This document shows positions 25,830 to 34,928 of a stretch of 47,617 nucleotides of DNA, piece by piece. A program made the position numbers and the translations under genes. The stretch lies in assembly GCF_007991735.1 (NCBI RefSeq), contig NZ_BJYX01000025.1, positions 1 to 47,617 on the forward strand, written 5' to 3'. Origin of the DNA: Terrabacter aerolatus (GTDB lineage Bacteria; Actinomycetota; Actinomycetes; Actinomycetales; Dermatophilaceae). The notes below the pieces were generated by a model. That model made no database searches and was not told the origin of the DNA. It saw only the letters and a program-made list of their open reading frames with translations. Every line of letters starts with the position of its first letter. Position 1 is the stretch's first letter.

Positions 25830-27313
25830 CGACCGGCCTCCGTCGTGTGGTCGTCGTTCGGGTGGGACCGGGAGTCGAGCGACTCGAGGTCGGACAGGAG
25901 GTCGAGCACCTCGATGCGCACCGACGACGGCACGTGCCGTTCGACGGCTTCGACGGTCAGGCGCACCGACACCGACAGGTGTCGGCTCTCGGCCTCGTGC
26001 TCCTCGTCACGCGCGTCGACGGGTTGGTCTGCGCCCGGGGCGGACTCGGTGTCGTGACGCTCCACCGAGGTCTCCCGGCGTGCCTCGAGCAGCACCTCGT
26101 CGCCGACGACGGCCGTGTGCCCCAGGTCCTCGAGGATGAGACCGCTGATCGTGGAGTACTCGTCGGTGCTCGCGAGACGCAGGTCGGTGGCGGTGTCGAT
26201 CTCGTCGAGGCGCAGGTGGCCGGGCACGCGCCACGTGTCGGGCGCGGTCTCGACGACACCGGGCTCCGGCGCGTCGTCCTCGTCGAGGATCTCCCCGACG
26301 ACCTCCTCGGCGATGTCCTCGAAGGTGACGATGCCCGCGAAGCCCCCGTGCTCGTCGACGACGACGGCGAGCTGGCGGTGGTCGGCGCGGATCTGCTCCA
26401 GGACGCGGGGGAGCGGGGCGCTCGTCGGCACGACCGTGGCATCGGACACGACGGTCCCGACGCGCGTCGTCGCGCGGCGCTCGGGCGCGGTGGCGAGCAC
26501 CTCGGCGATGCCGGCGACCCCGACGATGTCGTCGCCGTCGCGGCCGGTGACGGGGAAGCGCGACCAGCCGCTGTCGAGCAGGCCGACGAGGTCGGACACC
26601 GTCGCGTCGGCGTGGATCGTCGTCACGCGCACGCGCGGCGTCATCACGTCGTCGGCATCGAGCTCGCGGAAGCGCAGGCCTCCCTCGAGCACGTCGGACA
26701 GGTCGTCGTCGAGGAGGCCACCCGCGTGGGACTCGTCGATGATGCGGGTCAGGTCCTCGGCCGTGGCGCCCTGCTCGAGCTCCTCGACCGGCTCGATGCC
26801 CACCGTGCGCAGCAGCGTCGTCGACGCGCGGTCGAAGAGACGGACGACCGGCCCGGCGACCGTGAGGTAGACGAGGGTCGAGCGGCTGAGCGACCGGGCG
26901 AGGGGCACCGTGCGCGCGATGGCGAGGTTCTTGGGGGCCAGCTCGCCGAAGACCATCTGGACGACGGTCGAGAACACGAGGACCGCGGTGACCGACAGGC
27001 TGAGGCGCGCGGCATAGGACATCGAGGGGTCGAGCAGCTCGGCGATGCCGGCCCCGACGAGAGGCTCGGAGACGTAGCCGACGAGCAGGGCGGTCACGGT
27101 GATGCCGAACTGGGCGGCCGAGAGGGTGAACGACAGCTGCGAGGTGACGCGCAGGGCGCGCTCGGCCGGGGCGTCGCCGTCGGCGGCCAGCTGCCGCAGC
27201 GCGTTGCGGTCGACGGCGACGTAGGCGAACTCCTGGGCCACGAAGTAGCCGGTCGCCGCCGTCAGGGCGAGGATCAGGACGATGCCCAGGGCGATGCCCA
27301 TGGTGGTGCTCAT
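25826..27313 (-). CDS. CNNM-domain transporter with CBS pair and CorC domain (hemolysin family), upstream gene
   Basis: The 495-residue protein has a CNNM membrane domain (about 1-190; GYFVAQEFAYVAVDRNALRQLA, AAQFGITVTALLVGYVSEPLVG, VFGELAPKNLAIAR). A CBS pair follows (about 215-335; DDVMTPRVRV, VVDEHGGFAGIVTFEDIAEEVVGEI), then a CorC_HlyC transporter-associated domain (about 350-425) and a hydrophilic tail of about 70 residues. It is likely a Mg2+/Co2+-linked membrane transporter or regulator. It overlaps the second CNNM gene by 4 bases. The upstream Shine-Dalgarno is weak (GGTGGTGAT). Confidence 0.92.
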   Translation of the reverse strand: MSTTMGIALGIVLILALTAATGYFVAQEFAYVAVDRNALRQLAADGDAPAERALRVTSQLSFTLSAAQFGITVTALLVGYVSEPLVGAGIAELLDPSMSYAARLSLSVTAVLVFSTVVQMVFGELAPKNLAIARTVPLARSLSRSTLVYLTVAGPVVRLFDRASTTLLRTVGIEPVEELEQGATAEDLTRIIDESHAGGLLDDDLSDVLEGGLRFRELDADDVMTPRVRVTTIHADATVSDLVGLLDSGWSRFPVTGRDGDDIVGVAGIAEVLATAPERRATTRVGTVVSDATVVPTSAPLPRVLEQIRADHRQLAVVVDEHGGFAGIVTFEDIAEEVVGEILDEDDAPEPGVVETAPDTWRVPGHLRLDEIDTATDLRLASTDEYSTISGLILEDLGHTAVVGDEVLLEARRETSVERHDTESAPGADQPVDARDEEHEAESRHLSVSVRLTVEAVERHVPSSVRIEVLDLLSDLESLDSRSHPNDDHTTEAGR

Positions 27314-27375
27314 GCGATCACCACCCGGGTGAGCGAGTGGTGCGTCAGGGGTGGCCGGACCGGGTCCGGCCAGGG

Positions 27376-27441
27376 ACTATGGCCCTCCCGGGACTCGGCG
27401 CGCGAGTCGGAGCGTGAGTGGGATCGCATGAGGCAATCCTA
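27376..27441 (-). promoter_or_regulatory. Candidate promoters of the CNNM operon
   Basis: Two -10-like boxes read on the minus strand lie upstream of the start at 27313: CATAGT (27376-27381) and TAGGAT (27436-27441). Neither has a convincing -35, so the choice is open. Confidence 0.3.
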
Positions 27442-27474
27442 AGTTACGGCCGCGACCGACCGGTCCGCGCGACC

Positions 27475-27783
27475 TCAGGTGGTGGCGACGGCGCCCGCGC
27501 GCGTGGCCTCCTGGCTGATCTGGTGCGCCAGCTCGACGTCGAGCTGGGTCAGGCCGCCCTCGGAGTGCGTCGAGAGCGCGAACGCGACCGTGCGCCAGCG
27601 GATGTCGATGTCGGGGTGGTGGTCCATCGTCTCGGCCGCGGCCGCGACCTCCTGCACGAGCGCGATCCCCGTGAGGAACGCCGGAGCCTCGAAGGAGGCC
27701 CGCAGCGTGTCCCCGTCACGCGTCCAGTCGGGCAGGTCGCCGAGCTGGCGCTCGATCTCCTCGTCGGTCAGTCGTCGTGTCAT
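27475..27783 (-). CDS. Pterin-4a-carbinolamine dehydratase
   Basis: The 102-residue protein is a PCD/DCoH enzyme (PhhB type), which dehydrates 4a-hydroxytetrahydrobiopterin to quinonoid dihydropterin. The active-site motif is complete: MDHHPDIDIRW, then FALSTHSEGGLTQLD, with the His-His pair and the later His expected in catalysis. The length is normal for a single-domain enzyme. The ATG at 27783 is preceded by TTTACT (27791-27796, minus strand) ending 7 bases upstream, a weak but leaderless-spaced -10. The gene is divergent from a Nudix gene. A longer frame upstream is a shadow. No aromatic amino acid hydroxylase is in view. Confidence 0.93.
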   Translation of the reverse strand: MTRRLTDEEIERQLGDLPDWTRDGDTLRASFEAPAFLTGIALVQEVAAAAETMDHHPDIDIRWRTVAFALSTHSEGGLTQLDVELAHQISQEATRAGAVATT

Positions 27784-27879
27784 GCAACCCAGTAAACGCC
27801 CCGACGTGCTCGCGCGGCACCGACCCGACGCTCCGCCGTCACCCGACGGTGACCCGCCTGTGGCACCATCGGTGGCGCC

Positions 27880-28359
27880 ATGAGCAGTCCAGCCTCCACC
27901 TCGCACCCGGTGCGCCTCGTCGTCGGGGCGGCCCTCGTCGACGACCTCGAGCGCCCGACCCGTCTGCTGTCGGCCCGGCGCACCGAGCCGTCGGCGCTCG
28001 CCGGCGGGTGGGAGCTGCCCGGCGGCAAGGTCGACGACGGGGAGTCCCCGCTCGTCGCCCTGCACCGTGAGCTGCTCGAGGAGCTCGGCGTCCGTGTGCG
28101 CCTCGGCGCGCACGTGCCGGGGCCGAGACCCGGCTCCACGTGGCCGCTCGGCGACCGGTACGAGATGCTGGTGTGGCTGGCCGAGGTCGTCGAGGGCACG
28201 CCGGAGCCCCTCGAGGACCACGACGAGCTGCGGTGGCTCGGGCTCGAGGAGCTCGGATCCGTCGGGTGGCTGCCCGCGGACCTGCCCATCGTCGAGACCC
28301 TCGAGGCCACGCTGAGGCGCCGACAGGCCCCGGCGCACGACCCCGAACCCTCCGCCTGA
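27880..28359 (+). CDS. Nudix hydrolase (MutT-like)
   Basis: The 159-residue protein has a complete Nudix box, [24 protein letters not shown] (about 47-70), matching Gx5Ex7REUxEExGU. A segment with [21 protein letters not shown] follows. This arrangement is close to MutT-type (deoxy)nucleoside triphosphate pyrophosphohydrolases, which remove oxidised nucleotides such as 8-oxo-dGTP; the exact substrate is inference. The ATG at 27880 gives the usual short N-terminus. It is divergent from the pterin dehydratase and lies 55 bases upstream of typA in the same direction. Confidence 0.9.
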   Translation: MSSPASTSHPVRLVVGAALVDDLERPTRLLSARRTEPSALAGGWELPGGKVDDGESPLVALHRELLEELGVRVRLGAHVPGPRPGSTWPLGDRYEMLVWLAEVVEGTPEPLEDHDELRWLGLEELGSVGWLPADLPIVETLEATLRRRQAPAHDPEPSA

Positions 28360-28414
28360 CGCCCCACGACGACGTGGTCCGAACCACCCTCCAAACCCTG
28401 AGAGACTGTTCCTC

Positions 28415-30313
28415 ATGCCCATGAAGACCCGCGCGGACATCCGCAACGTCGCCATCGTCGCCCACGTCGACCACGGCAAGACCACCCTCGTCGACAAGAT
28501 GCTCTGGCAGTCCGGCGCGTTCGGCGAGCACCAGCACGTCGACGAGCGCGCGATGGACTCCGGTGACCTCGAGCGCGAGAAGGGCATCACGATCCTCGCG
28601 AAGAACACCGCGGTGCACTACACGGGCAAGGCCGCCCAGGACCGGGGCCTGACCGACGGCGTCACCATCAACATCATCGACACCCCCGGCCACGCCGACT
28701 TCGGTGGTGAGGTCGAGCGCGGCCTGTCGATGGTCGACGGCGTCGTCCTGCTCGTCGACGCGTCCGAGGGCCCGCTGCCCCAGACCCGCTTCGTGCTGCG
28801 CAAGGCGCTCGCCGCGAAGATGCCGGTCATCCTCTGCATCAACAAGGTCGACCGTCCCGACTCGCGCATCGCCGAGGTCGTCGACGAGGCCTACGAGCTG
28901 TTCATGGACCTCGACGCCACCGAGGAGCAGATCGACTTCCCCATCGTCTACGCCTCGGCCAAGGCCGGCCGCGCCTCGACCGAGCGCCCCGACAACGGTG
29001 GCCTCCCGGACGGCGAGGACCTCGAGGCCCTCTTCGAGACCATCCTCGAGACCATCCCCGCGCCGACCTACGACGACGAGGCGCCCCTGCAGGCCCACGT
29101 CACCAACCTCGACGCCTCCAACTTCCTCGGCCGTCTCGCCCTGCTCCGTGTCTTCAACGGCACGATCAAGAAGGGCCAGCAGGTCATGTGGTGCCGTCAC
29201 GACGGCACGCAGCAGCGGGTCAAGATCACCGAGCTGCTCATGACCGAGGCGCTCGAGCGCAAGCCCGCCGAGGAGGCCCGCCCCGGCGACATCATCGCCG
29301 TCGCCGGCATCCCCGACATCACCATCGGCGAGACCCTCGCCGACCCCGAGAACCCCATCCCGCTGCCGCTCATCACGGTCGACGAGCCGGCCATCTCGAT
29401 GACGATCGGCACCAACACGAGCCCGATGGTCGGCCAGGTGCGCGGCTCGAAGGTCACGGCCCGCATGGTCAAGGACCGCCTCGACAAGGAGCTCATCGGC
29501 AACGTGTCGCTGCGCATCCTCAACACCGAGCGACCGGACGCCTGGGAGGTCCAGGGCCGTGGCGAGCTGGCGCTCGCGATCCTCGTCGAGCAGATGCGCC
29601 GCGAGGGCTACGAGCTGACGGTGGGCAAGCCCCAGGTCGTCACGCGCGAGGTCGACGGCAAGGTCCACGAGCCCGTCGAGCGCCTCACCATCGACACCCC
29701 CGAGGAGTTCCTCGGCGCGATCACGCAGATCATGGCCGCCCGCAAGGGCCGCATGGAGCAGATGACCAACCACGGCACCGGCTGGATCCGCATGGAGTTC
29801 CTCGTGCCCAGCCGTGGCCTCATCGGCTTCCGCACCGAGTTCCTCACCGAGACGCGCGGAACCGGCATCGCCCACCACGTCTTCGAGGACTACGAGCCGT
29901 GGTTCGGGGCCATCACGACCCGCACGAGCGGCTCGCTCGTCTCCGACCGCAAGGGGGTCGTCACCTCCTACGCCATGGTCAACCTCCAGGAGCGCGGCAC
30001 GCTCTTCGTCGACCCGACGACCGAGGTCTACGAGGGCATGATCGTCGGCGAGAACTCGCGCGCCGACGACATGGACGTCAACATCACCAAGGAGAAGAAG
30101 CTCACCAACGTGCGCGCCTCCTCCTCGGACAACTTCGAGAAGATCGTGCCGCCGCGCAAGCTCAGCCTCGAGCAGAGCCTCGAGTTCTGCCGCGAGGACG
30201 AGTGCGTCGAGGTGACGCCCGAGTCCGTCCGCATCCGCAAGGTCGTCCTCGACGCCGGCGAGCGCGCGCGAACGGCGTCCCGCGCGCGTTCGGCGGCGAA
30301 GGCCGAAGGCTGA
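28415..30313 (+). CDS. typA: Ribosome-binding translational GTPase TypA/BipA
   Basis: TypA is an EF-G-like GTPase that binds the ribosome and helps 50S assembly and stress adaptation. The 632 residues show G1 [10 protein letters not shown], the switch I segment ERERKGIT-like ([17 protein letters not shown]), G3 [13 protein letters not shown]4 NKVDRPD and G5 ASAKAG. Domain II, an EF-G domain V-like region and the BipA-specific C-terminal domain ([36 protein letters not shown]) follow. The family ends near VRIRKV; here a basic Ala/Arg tail of about 20 residues is added. Met at 28421 is an alternative start. The next gene begins 28 bases downstream. Confidence 0.97.
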   Translation: MPMKTRADIRNVAIVAHVDHGKTTLVDKMLWQSGAFGEHQHVDERAMDSGDLEREKGITILAKNTAVHYTGKAAQDRGLTDGVTINIIDTPGHADFGGEVERGLSMVDGVVLLVDASEGPLPQTRFVLRKALAAKMPVILCINKVDRPDSRIAEVVDEAYELFMDLDATEEQIDFPIVYASAKAGRASTERPDNGGLPDGEDLEALFETILETIPAPTYDDEAPLQAHVTNLDASNFLGRLALLRVFNGTIKKGQQVMWCRHDGTQQRVKITELLMTEALERKPAEEARPGDIIAVAGIPDITIGETLADPENPIPLPLITVDEPAISMTIGTNTSPMVGQVRGSKVTARMVKDRLDKELIGNVSLRILNTERPDAWEVQGRGELALAILVEQMRREGYELTVGKPQVVTREVDGKVHEPVERLTIDTPEEFLGAITQIMAARKGRMEQMTNHGTGWIRMEFLVPSRGLIGFRTEFLTETRGTGIAHHVFEDYEPWFGAITTRTSGSLVSDRKGVVTSYAMVNLQERGTLFVDPTTEVYEGMIVGENSRADDMDVNITKEKKLTNVRASSSDNFEKIVPPRKLSLEQSLEFCREDECVEVTPESVRIRKVVLDAGERARTASRARSAAKAEG

Positions 30314-30329
30314 CCGACCGGTGCCGGTC

Positions 30330-30334
30330 GGAGG
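30330..30334 (+). promoter_or_regulatory. Ribosome binding site that sets the start of the second peptide-binding protein
   Basis: GGAGG lies 7 bases before the GTG at 30342. It is downstream of the GTG at 30321, so the longer frame start is unlikely. Confidence 0.6.
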
Positions 30335-30341
30335 TCGCGAC

Positions 30342-32105
30342 GTGGTGCGTGGGCTGAGAAGGTCTGTCGCCGCCGGGGTCGGGGCTGCCCTGCTGGCAGC
30401 CGCCGCCGCGGCGTGCACGGGCTCGAGCGAGCCCGCGAGCACGCAGGCTGCGCTGGGATCTGCCCCGTCGGGTTCGACGGGGCAGCCCCAGCGGGGCGGC
30501 GCCCTGCAGGTGCTCGTCTCGGGGACGATCGCCACGTGGGACCCGCAGCTGATGTACGTCGGCCCGGATGCGTTCTTCGCCCAGCGCACCTTCGCCCGCG
30601 GCCTCACGGCATACGGCACGGGGGATCACCAGCGTGACATCCAGGCCGACCTCGCCACCGACACCGGCACCCCGAGCGACGGGGCCCGCACCTGGGCCTT
30701 CACGCTCCGCCCGGGCGTCACGTGGCAGGACGGCTCGCCGATCACGTGCGACGACGTGCGGCACGGCGTCGCGCGCACCTTCGACCGGCGCACCCACATC
30801 AACGGGACGAACTACGCGAGCTTCCTGCTCGACATGCCGACGCAGGTGACCCCCGAGGGCCTCGAGAAGCCCGTGTACGGCGGGCCCGGCGACACCGCCC
30901 ACGAGGCCGACTTCGACCGGGCCGTGTCGTGCAAGGGATCGACGATCACGTTCCGGCTGCGTGACTCCGAGCCCGACTTCCCGCACATCGTGGCCCTGCC
31001 GGAGTTCGCGCCGCGCAAGGCCTCCGCGGACACCAAGGGCAGCACGGCGTCGTATGCCGTCATGTCGAGTGGCCCCTACCGGCTCCAGGGGCCGTGGGTG
31101 GAGGGGCAGGGCGGCACCTTCGTCCGCAACGAGCACTGGGACCCGCGCACCGACCCGATCCGCCGGGCCTACCCCGACGAGATCCGCGTCACCTCGGGCC
31201 TCGGGGAGCAGACCGTCATCCAGCGGCTGCTCAACCAGCAGGACGAGGACGCGTATGCCGTCTCGTGGGTCCAGGCCAGCCCCACCCTGCGCAACCAGGC
31301 CGGCACGGGCCTGCAGGCCCGGCTGACCTTCCCCTACACGGGCAACGTCGACTACCTCGCCCTCAACATGCGCAGCACGGTCATGTCCAACCCGGCCGTC
31401 CGCAAGGCCCTGGCCCTCTCGACGAACCGGGCGACCTACGTCACCGCGACCGGCGGCGAGGGCGCCGGCACGCCCACGTGGTCGATCCTCTCGCCGACCG
31501 TCGACCCCCAGTCGATCGACCCGCCCGCCGGGACGGGTGTCGAGGGCGACCCCGAGGGCGCGCGCCGGATCCTCCAGCAGGCCGGGGTGAAGCTGCCCGT
31601 GCCATTGCGCGTCGTCTACGCCCGGTCCGTGCTCGGCGACAAGGCCTACGCGGCGCTGGCCGCCGGCTGGGAGCGCGCCGGTTTCCAGGTGCAGCTCACG
31701 GGCGTGCCGGCCGAGAAGTACTACGAGACCATCGAGAAGCCGTCGTCGGTCTCCTCCTTCGACGTCTTCCGGGGAGTGTGGACACCCGACTGGCCCTCCG
31801 CCGGCGGCGTCATCCCCGCCCTGTTCGACTCGCGCATCAACATCGACTCGTCCGGTCCCGGCCAGGACGTCGGCTACTTCAACAGCCCCACCGTCAACGC
31901 CCTCATCGACAAGGCCGACGTGACGCCCGACCCGCGGACCCGCGAAAAGGTGTGGGATCAGGCCGACCAGCAGCTGCGCGACGAGGGCGGCTACATCGCG
32001 CTCTCCGCGACCAAGGCGCTCTACCTGCACGGGTCCGGGGTCCGCTTCTACGAGGACCACGCGGTCGGCGGGATCGTCGATCTCGCCACGGTGGCCGTCC
32101 GTTGA
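30342..32105 (+). CDS. Second oligopeptide-binding lipoprotein, family 5 (orphan)
   Basis: The 587-residue lipoprotein has a signal peptide RGLRRSVAAGVGAALL and a lipobox ending AAAC (Cys25). An SBP_bac_5 domain follows (RGGALQVLVSGTIATWDPQ onward). It is a distant paralogue of the operon's binding protein: both share ALFDSRIN near the C-terminus, LHGSGV, and the YYxxIxxP segment (KYYETIEKP here, TYYDVIQNP there). No permease or ATPase genes lie beside it, so it may feed peptides to the importer 6-12 kb upstream. It follows typA by 28 bases and precedes mshB. The start at 30342 rests on the Shine-Dalgarno. Confidence 0.92.
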   Translation: MVRGLRRSVAAGVGAALLAAAAAACTGSSEPASTQAALGSAPSGSTGQPQRGGALQVLVSGTIATWDPQLMYVGPDAFFAQRTFARGLTAYGTGDHQRDIQADLATDTGTPSDGARTWAFTLRPGVTWQDGSPITCDDVRHGVARTFDRRTHINGTNYASFLLDMPTQVTPEGLEKPVYGGPGDTAHEADFDRAVSCKGSTITFRLRDSEPDFPHIVALPEFAPRKASADTKGSTASYAVMSSGPYRLQGPWVEGQGGTFVRNEHWDPRTDPIRRAYPDEIRVTSGLGEQTVIQRLLNQQDEDAYAVSWVQASPTLRNQAGTGLQARLTFPYTGNVDYLALNMRSTVMSNPAVRKALALSTNRATYVTATGGEGAGTPTWSILSPTVDPQSIDPPAGTGVEGDPEGARRILQQAGVKLPVPLRVVYARSVLGDKAYAALAAGWERAGFQVQLTGVPAEKYYETIEKPSSVSSFDVFRGVWTPDWPSAGGVIPALFDSRINIDSSGPGQDVGYFNSPTVNALIDKADVTPDPRTREKVWDQADQQLRDEGGYIALSATKALYLHGSGVRFYEDHAVGGIVDLATVAVR

Positions 32106-32195
32106 CGCCGGTCACCTCCGGCGCCGACCGGCGTGCCGAGCCCCCGACCCGTCCGCCCCTGCCGGCCTCCTGACCTGACGATCCGAGAGGTTCCC

Positions 32196-33128
32196 GTGTC
32201 GCGACTGCTCTTCGTCCACGCCCACCCCGACGACGAGACGCTGACGTGCGGGGTCGCCATGGCCCACCACGTCGCGCGCGGCGACGAGGTGCACGTCCTC
32301 ACCTGCACGCTGGGGGAGGAGGGCGAGGTGATCCCGCCCGGTCTCGCGCACCTCGAGGGCGACCCGGACGACCGGCTCGGGCCCTACCGCCACGGTGAGC
32401 TCCGGCGGGCGCTGGACCGTCTCGGCGTCGTCATGCACGTGCTCGGGGCCGACCCGGACCGGGGACGACTGTCGCGCTACCGCGACTCCGGGATGGTGGG
32501 CTCGCCGGCGGCCGCCCGGCCCGAGGCGTTCGCCGCGGCCGACCTCGACGAGGCGGGCGGGCTCGTCGCGGACCTCGTGCGCCGGCTTCGTGTCGACGTC
32601 GTCGTGACCTACGACGAGCACGGCGGCTACGGCCATCCCGACCACATCCAGACGCACCGCGTGACCCGGCGGGCCCTCGAGCTGCTCGCGCCCAGCGACC
32701 GGCCGGGACGCGCCTTCGAGATCCTCACCCCCGTCGCGTGGGCCCGCGACGACAGGCGCTGGCTGCAGGCCGCCGATCCCGCGCACCTCGACACCACCGC
32801 GTGGTGGCGGGAGCAGGACCTCGGCGTCGGTGCGCCCGAGCCGCCGCGGCTCGTCGTCCCGGCGACCGACGACCCGTTCCCGCCGTCCGTGGTCGACGAC
32901 GCGCTCGTGACGCACGCCGTCGTCGACGAGGCGGCGAGGTCGGTCAAGAACGCCGCCCTGCGGGCCCACGCGACCCAGGTGATCGTGGCCGGCGAGGACG
33001 TGCACGCCCTCTCCAATCTCGTGGCCGCACGGACGACGGCGCGGGAGGGCTTCCGTCGGGTCGACCCGCTGGGCTGGGAGACGGTCGGTGGCGCCGTCGA
33101 GCCGGGCGAGGCCGGTCTGCTCGGCTGA
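32196..33128 (+). CDS. mshB: N-acetyl-1-D-myo-inosityl-2-amino-2-deoxy-alpha-D-glucopyranoside deacetylase (mycothiol synthesis)
   Basis: MshB removes the acetyl group from GlcNAc-inositol in mycothiol synthesis and is a zinc enzyme of the PIG-L/LmbE fold. The 310 residues, close to the roughly 300 of MshB, contain HAHPDDETLTCG (zinc ligands H10 and D13, catalytic neighbour D12) and TYDEHGGYGHPDHIQTHR (third ligand in GHPDH). An alternative is Mca, the mycothiol conjugate amidase, but the length and the YDEHGGYGHPDH context fit MshB well. The GTG at 32196 follows GAGAGG. Its presence supports an actinobacterial host with mycothiol as the main thiol. Confidence 0.9.
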   Translation: MSRLLFVHAHPDDETLTCGVAMAHHVARGDEVHVLTCTLGEEGEVIPPGLAHLEGDPDDRLGPYRHGELRRALDRLGVVMHVLGADPDRGRLSRYRDSGMVGSPAAARPEAFAAADLDEAGGLVADLVRRLRVDVVVTYDEHGGYGHPDHIQTHRVTRRALELLAPSDRPGRAFEILTPVAWARDDRRWLQAADPAHLDTTAWWREQDLGVGAPEPPRLVVPATDDPFPPSVVDDALVTHAVVDEAARSVKNAALRAHATQVIVAGEDVHALSNLVAARTTAREGFRRVDPLGWETVGGAVEPGEAGLLG

Positions 33129-33191
33129 CTCGTCTGACTCGTCGTCGACCCTCCGGGTGCGTCTGCGTCTGCCTATGCCGTCTACGCCCGT

Positions 33192-33226
33192 GCCCGCGGG
33201 AGCGGGCGACCCGGAGCCGACCGGGT
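33192..33226. terminator. Back-to-back hairpins between convergent genes
   Basis: GCCCGC (33192-33197) pairs with GCGGGC (33202-33207) over a GGGA loop. ACCCGG (33209-33214) pairs with CCGGGT (33221-33226) over a 6-base loop that reaches the stop codon of the dehydrogenase gene. They separate mshB from the convergent ketone-body genes. Confidence 0.5.
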
Positions 33227-34023
33227 CAACGGGCGCTCCAGCCGCCGTCGACGACGAGCGACGTCCCCGTCATGGAGGCTGCGGTGCGGCTGCAGACGAA
33301 GGCCACCATCTCGGCGACCTCGGCGGGTTCGACGAGTCGCTTGAGGGCGGCGGACGCCAGCATCACCTCACCGAGCACCTGCTCCTCGGAGATGCCGTGG
33401 GCCGCGGCCTGGTCGGCGATCTGCTGGTCGACGAGCGGGGTGCGGACGTAGCCGGGGTCGACGCAGTTCGACGTGACGCCGTGGGCGGCCCCCTCCAGCG
33501 CCACCACCTTGGACAGTCCCTCGAGACCGTGCTTGGCCGCCACGTAGGCGCTCTTGTAGGCCGAGGCCCGGATGCCGTGCACCGACGAGACGTTGACGAC
33601 GCGCCCCCAGCCCTGGGCGTACATGCCGGGGAGAGCGCCACGCACGAGGCGGAACGGTGCCTCGAGCATGATGCGCAGGATCCGAGAGAACTGCTCCGGC
33701 GGGAACTGCTCGATCGGGGCGACGTGCTGGATGCCGGCACAGTTGACGAGGACGTCGGCGGTCGGGTCGAGGGCACCGACGGCGTCGAAGTCGGAGAGGT
33801 CGAGCACCTCGGCGGTACCGCCCGTGAGGTCGGCGAGCTCCTCGACCGCAGCCCTCGTGACGTCGAGGGCTCGCACGTGGGCGCCGGCCCGGGCCAGGCG
33901 CAGGGCGGTGGCGCGGCCGATGCCGCTGCCGGCCCCGGTCACGAGCGCGGTGCGTCCGCCGAGGTCGAGGGCGATCTCCTCGACGCCGCTGGCGGGGGCG
34001 TGGTCGGCGGGTGTGAAGCTCAT
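33226..34023 (-). CDS. 3-hydroxybutyrate dehydrogenase (SDR family)
   Basis: The 265-residue protein is a classical short-chain dehydrogenase. It has the NAD site TGAGSGIG (about 29-36), NCAG, catalytic Ser in VNVSSVHG and the YxxxK motif in SAYVAAKHGLEGLSKV. SNCVDPGYVRTPLVDQQIADQA closely resembles D-3-hydroxybutyrate dehydrogenases, which interconvert 3-hydroxybutyrate and acetoacetate with NAD. An N-terminal extension of about 20 residues precedes the domain. The ATG at 34023 has AAGGAGC and lies 25 bases after the acetoacetate decarboxylase stop. That neighbour strongly supports acetoacetate as substrate. Confidence 0.9.
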   Translation of the reverse strand: MSFTPADHAPASGVEEIALDLGGRTALVTGAGSGIGRATALRLARAGAHVRALDVTRAAVEELADLTGGTAEVLDLSDFDAVGALDPTADVLVNCAGIQHVAPIEQFPPEQFSRILRIMLEAPFRLVRGALPGMYAQGWGRVVNVSSVHGIRASAYKSAYVAAKHGLEGLSKVVALEGAAHGVTSNCVDPGYVRTPLVDQQIADQAAAHGISEEQVLGEVMLASAALKRLVEPAEVAEMVAFVCSRTAASMTGTSLVVDGGWSAR

Positions 34024-34048
34024 GGTGGGTGCTCCTTGCTGCGGCCGG

Positions 34049-34786
34049 TCAGGCCGCGAGGTAGTCGTGGACCAGCTCGGCGCGGGGGAGCGTCAGGTCG
34101 GTCAGGATGTGGCTGGCGCCGACGACCTCGAGCACGGGGAGGTCGGCGAGGGGCGCGAGGGCGTGCTCGAAGAGCTGCAGCCGGGCGGGGCCGGTCCAGG
34201 CGCCGCGCACGGTGAGGTCGGTGATCTGCGATCGCACGAGCTCGGCGATGCGGGGCCGACCGTCGTAGCCGGGGACGAGCTTGAGCATGTACGTCGGGAT
34301 CCCGACCTCCGCCCGAGCCGTCTCGAGGTCCATGGGTGCGTGCTTGAAGCCCATCGTGGCCGTGGCCACGCGCAGGCTGCCGTAGTCGAGGGTGCCCACA
34401 AGGGTGTCGGCATCGACCGAGAGGCTCGGGCGACCGAGCTTCTTGGGGTACGCGCTGCCCTCGCGGCCCAGGGCGATGGCCGGCGCGTTGTCGAGGTACA
34501 TCGAGTGGATGTACTCGGCCGTCTGCCCCTCGTGGCGGACCCGGAGCACCTGGCCCGACTCGGTGTAGCTCCCGAGACCCGAGCTGTCGGGCATCCGGAT
34601 CACCTCGAACCGCACGAGGGGTTCGACGACCTCGAGCGGCTCGGGGACGACGGCTCGAACGGCGTCGAGGTCGGTGCGGTAGGTGATGGTGAGGTACTCC
34701 CGGTCGACGAACCGGTAGGGCCCGGCGGGGAAGGCCGCGCCTCCGAGGGGGGTGGTCGTCGCTGCGAGGACGTCCTGGCTTCGCAC
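34049..34786 (-). CDS. adc: Acetoacetate decarboxylase
   Basis: The enzyme converts acetoacetate to acetone and CO2 through a Schiff base with lysine. From the GTG at 34786 it is 245 residues, one more than the C. acetobutylicum enzyme, and the Schiff-base lysine falls at K115 with K116 beside it (SAYPKKLGRP), the same numbering as the clostridial protein. The N-terminal TTPLGGAAFPAGPYRFVDREY and later GYDGRPRIAELV fit the family. A GGAAGAG sequence precedes the GTG. An in-frame ATG at 34858 is a leaderless-spaced alternative, but its added 24 residues have no family counterpart. Confidence 0.92.
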   Translation of the reverse strand: MRSQDVLAATTTPLGGAAFPAGPYRFVDREYLTITYRTDLDAVRAVVPEPLEVVEPLVRFEVIRMPDSSGLGSYTESGQVLRVRHEGQTAEYIHSMYLDNAPAIALGREGSAYPKKLGRPSLSVDADTLVGTLDYGSLRVATATMGFKHAPMDLETARAEVGIPTYMLKLVPGYDGRPRIAELVRSQITDLTVRGAWTGPARLQLFEHALAPLADLPVLEVVGASHILTDLTLPRAELVHDYLAA

Positions 34787-34864
34787 AGTGGTCTCTTCCA
34801 GGGGCGCGTCGTGGTGGTCGGTGGAGGGTCCGCGCCCGGGGGCCGTCCGACTCTTCATCCCTCA

Positions 34865-34870
34865 ACGCTA
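34865..34870 (-). promoter_or_regulatory. -10 box of the adc operon
   Basis: TAGCGT on the minus strand would start transcription near 34858, giving a leader of about 70 bases to the GTG at 34786. It is 44 bases from the LysR -10 box, so the divergent promoters are close enough for shared control. Confidence 0.45.
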
Positions 34871-34893
34871 GGAAGCCTGCTACGGGAAGAGAA

Positions 34894-34928
34894 ATGCAGG
34901 TCAACGCTCATTCATACACTTGGTGCAT
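34894..34928. promoter_or_regulatory. Candidate LysR-type binding region
   Basis: ATGCA (34894-34898) and TGCAT (34924-34928) form an inverted repeat that spans the lysR -10 box TACACT (34915-34920). That box ends 6 bases before the ATG at 34927, a leaderless layout. The operator assignment is tentative. Confidence 0.35.

Noticed and set aside
27839-30619. A 926-codon minus-strand frame opposite typA and neighbours
   Set aside because: It is a GC-driven shadow; typA on the other strand has every GTPase motif.
19722-32105. The two peptide-binding lipoproteins as a recent duplication
   Set aside because: They share motifs but differ at most positions, so they diverged long ago.
34787-34858. 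Longer acetoacetate decarboxylase starting at ATG 34858
   Set aside because: The spacing to TAGCGT would suit a leaderless start, but the extra 24 residues lack family similarity and the GTG at 34786 places the active Lys at 115.
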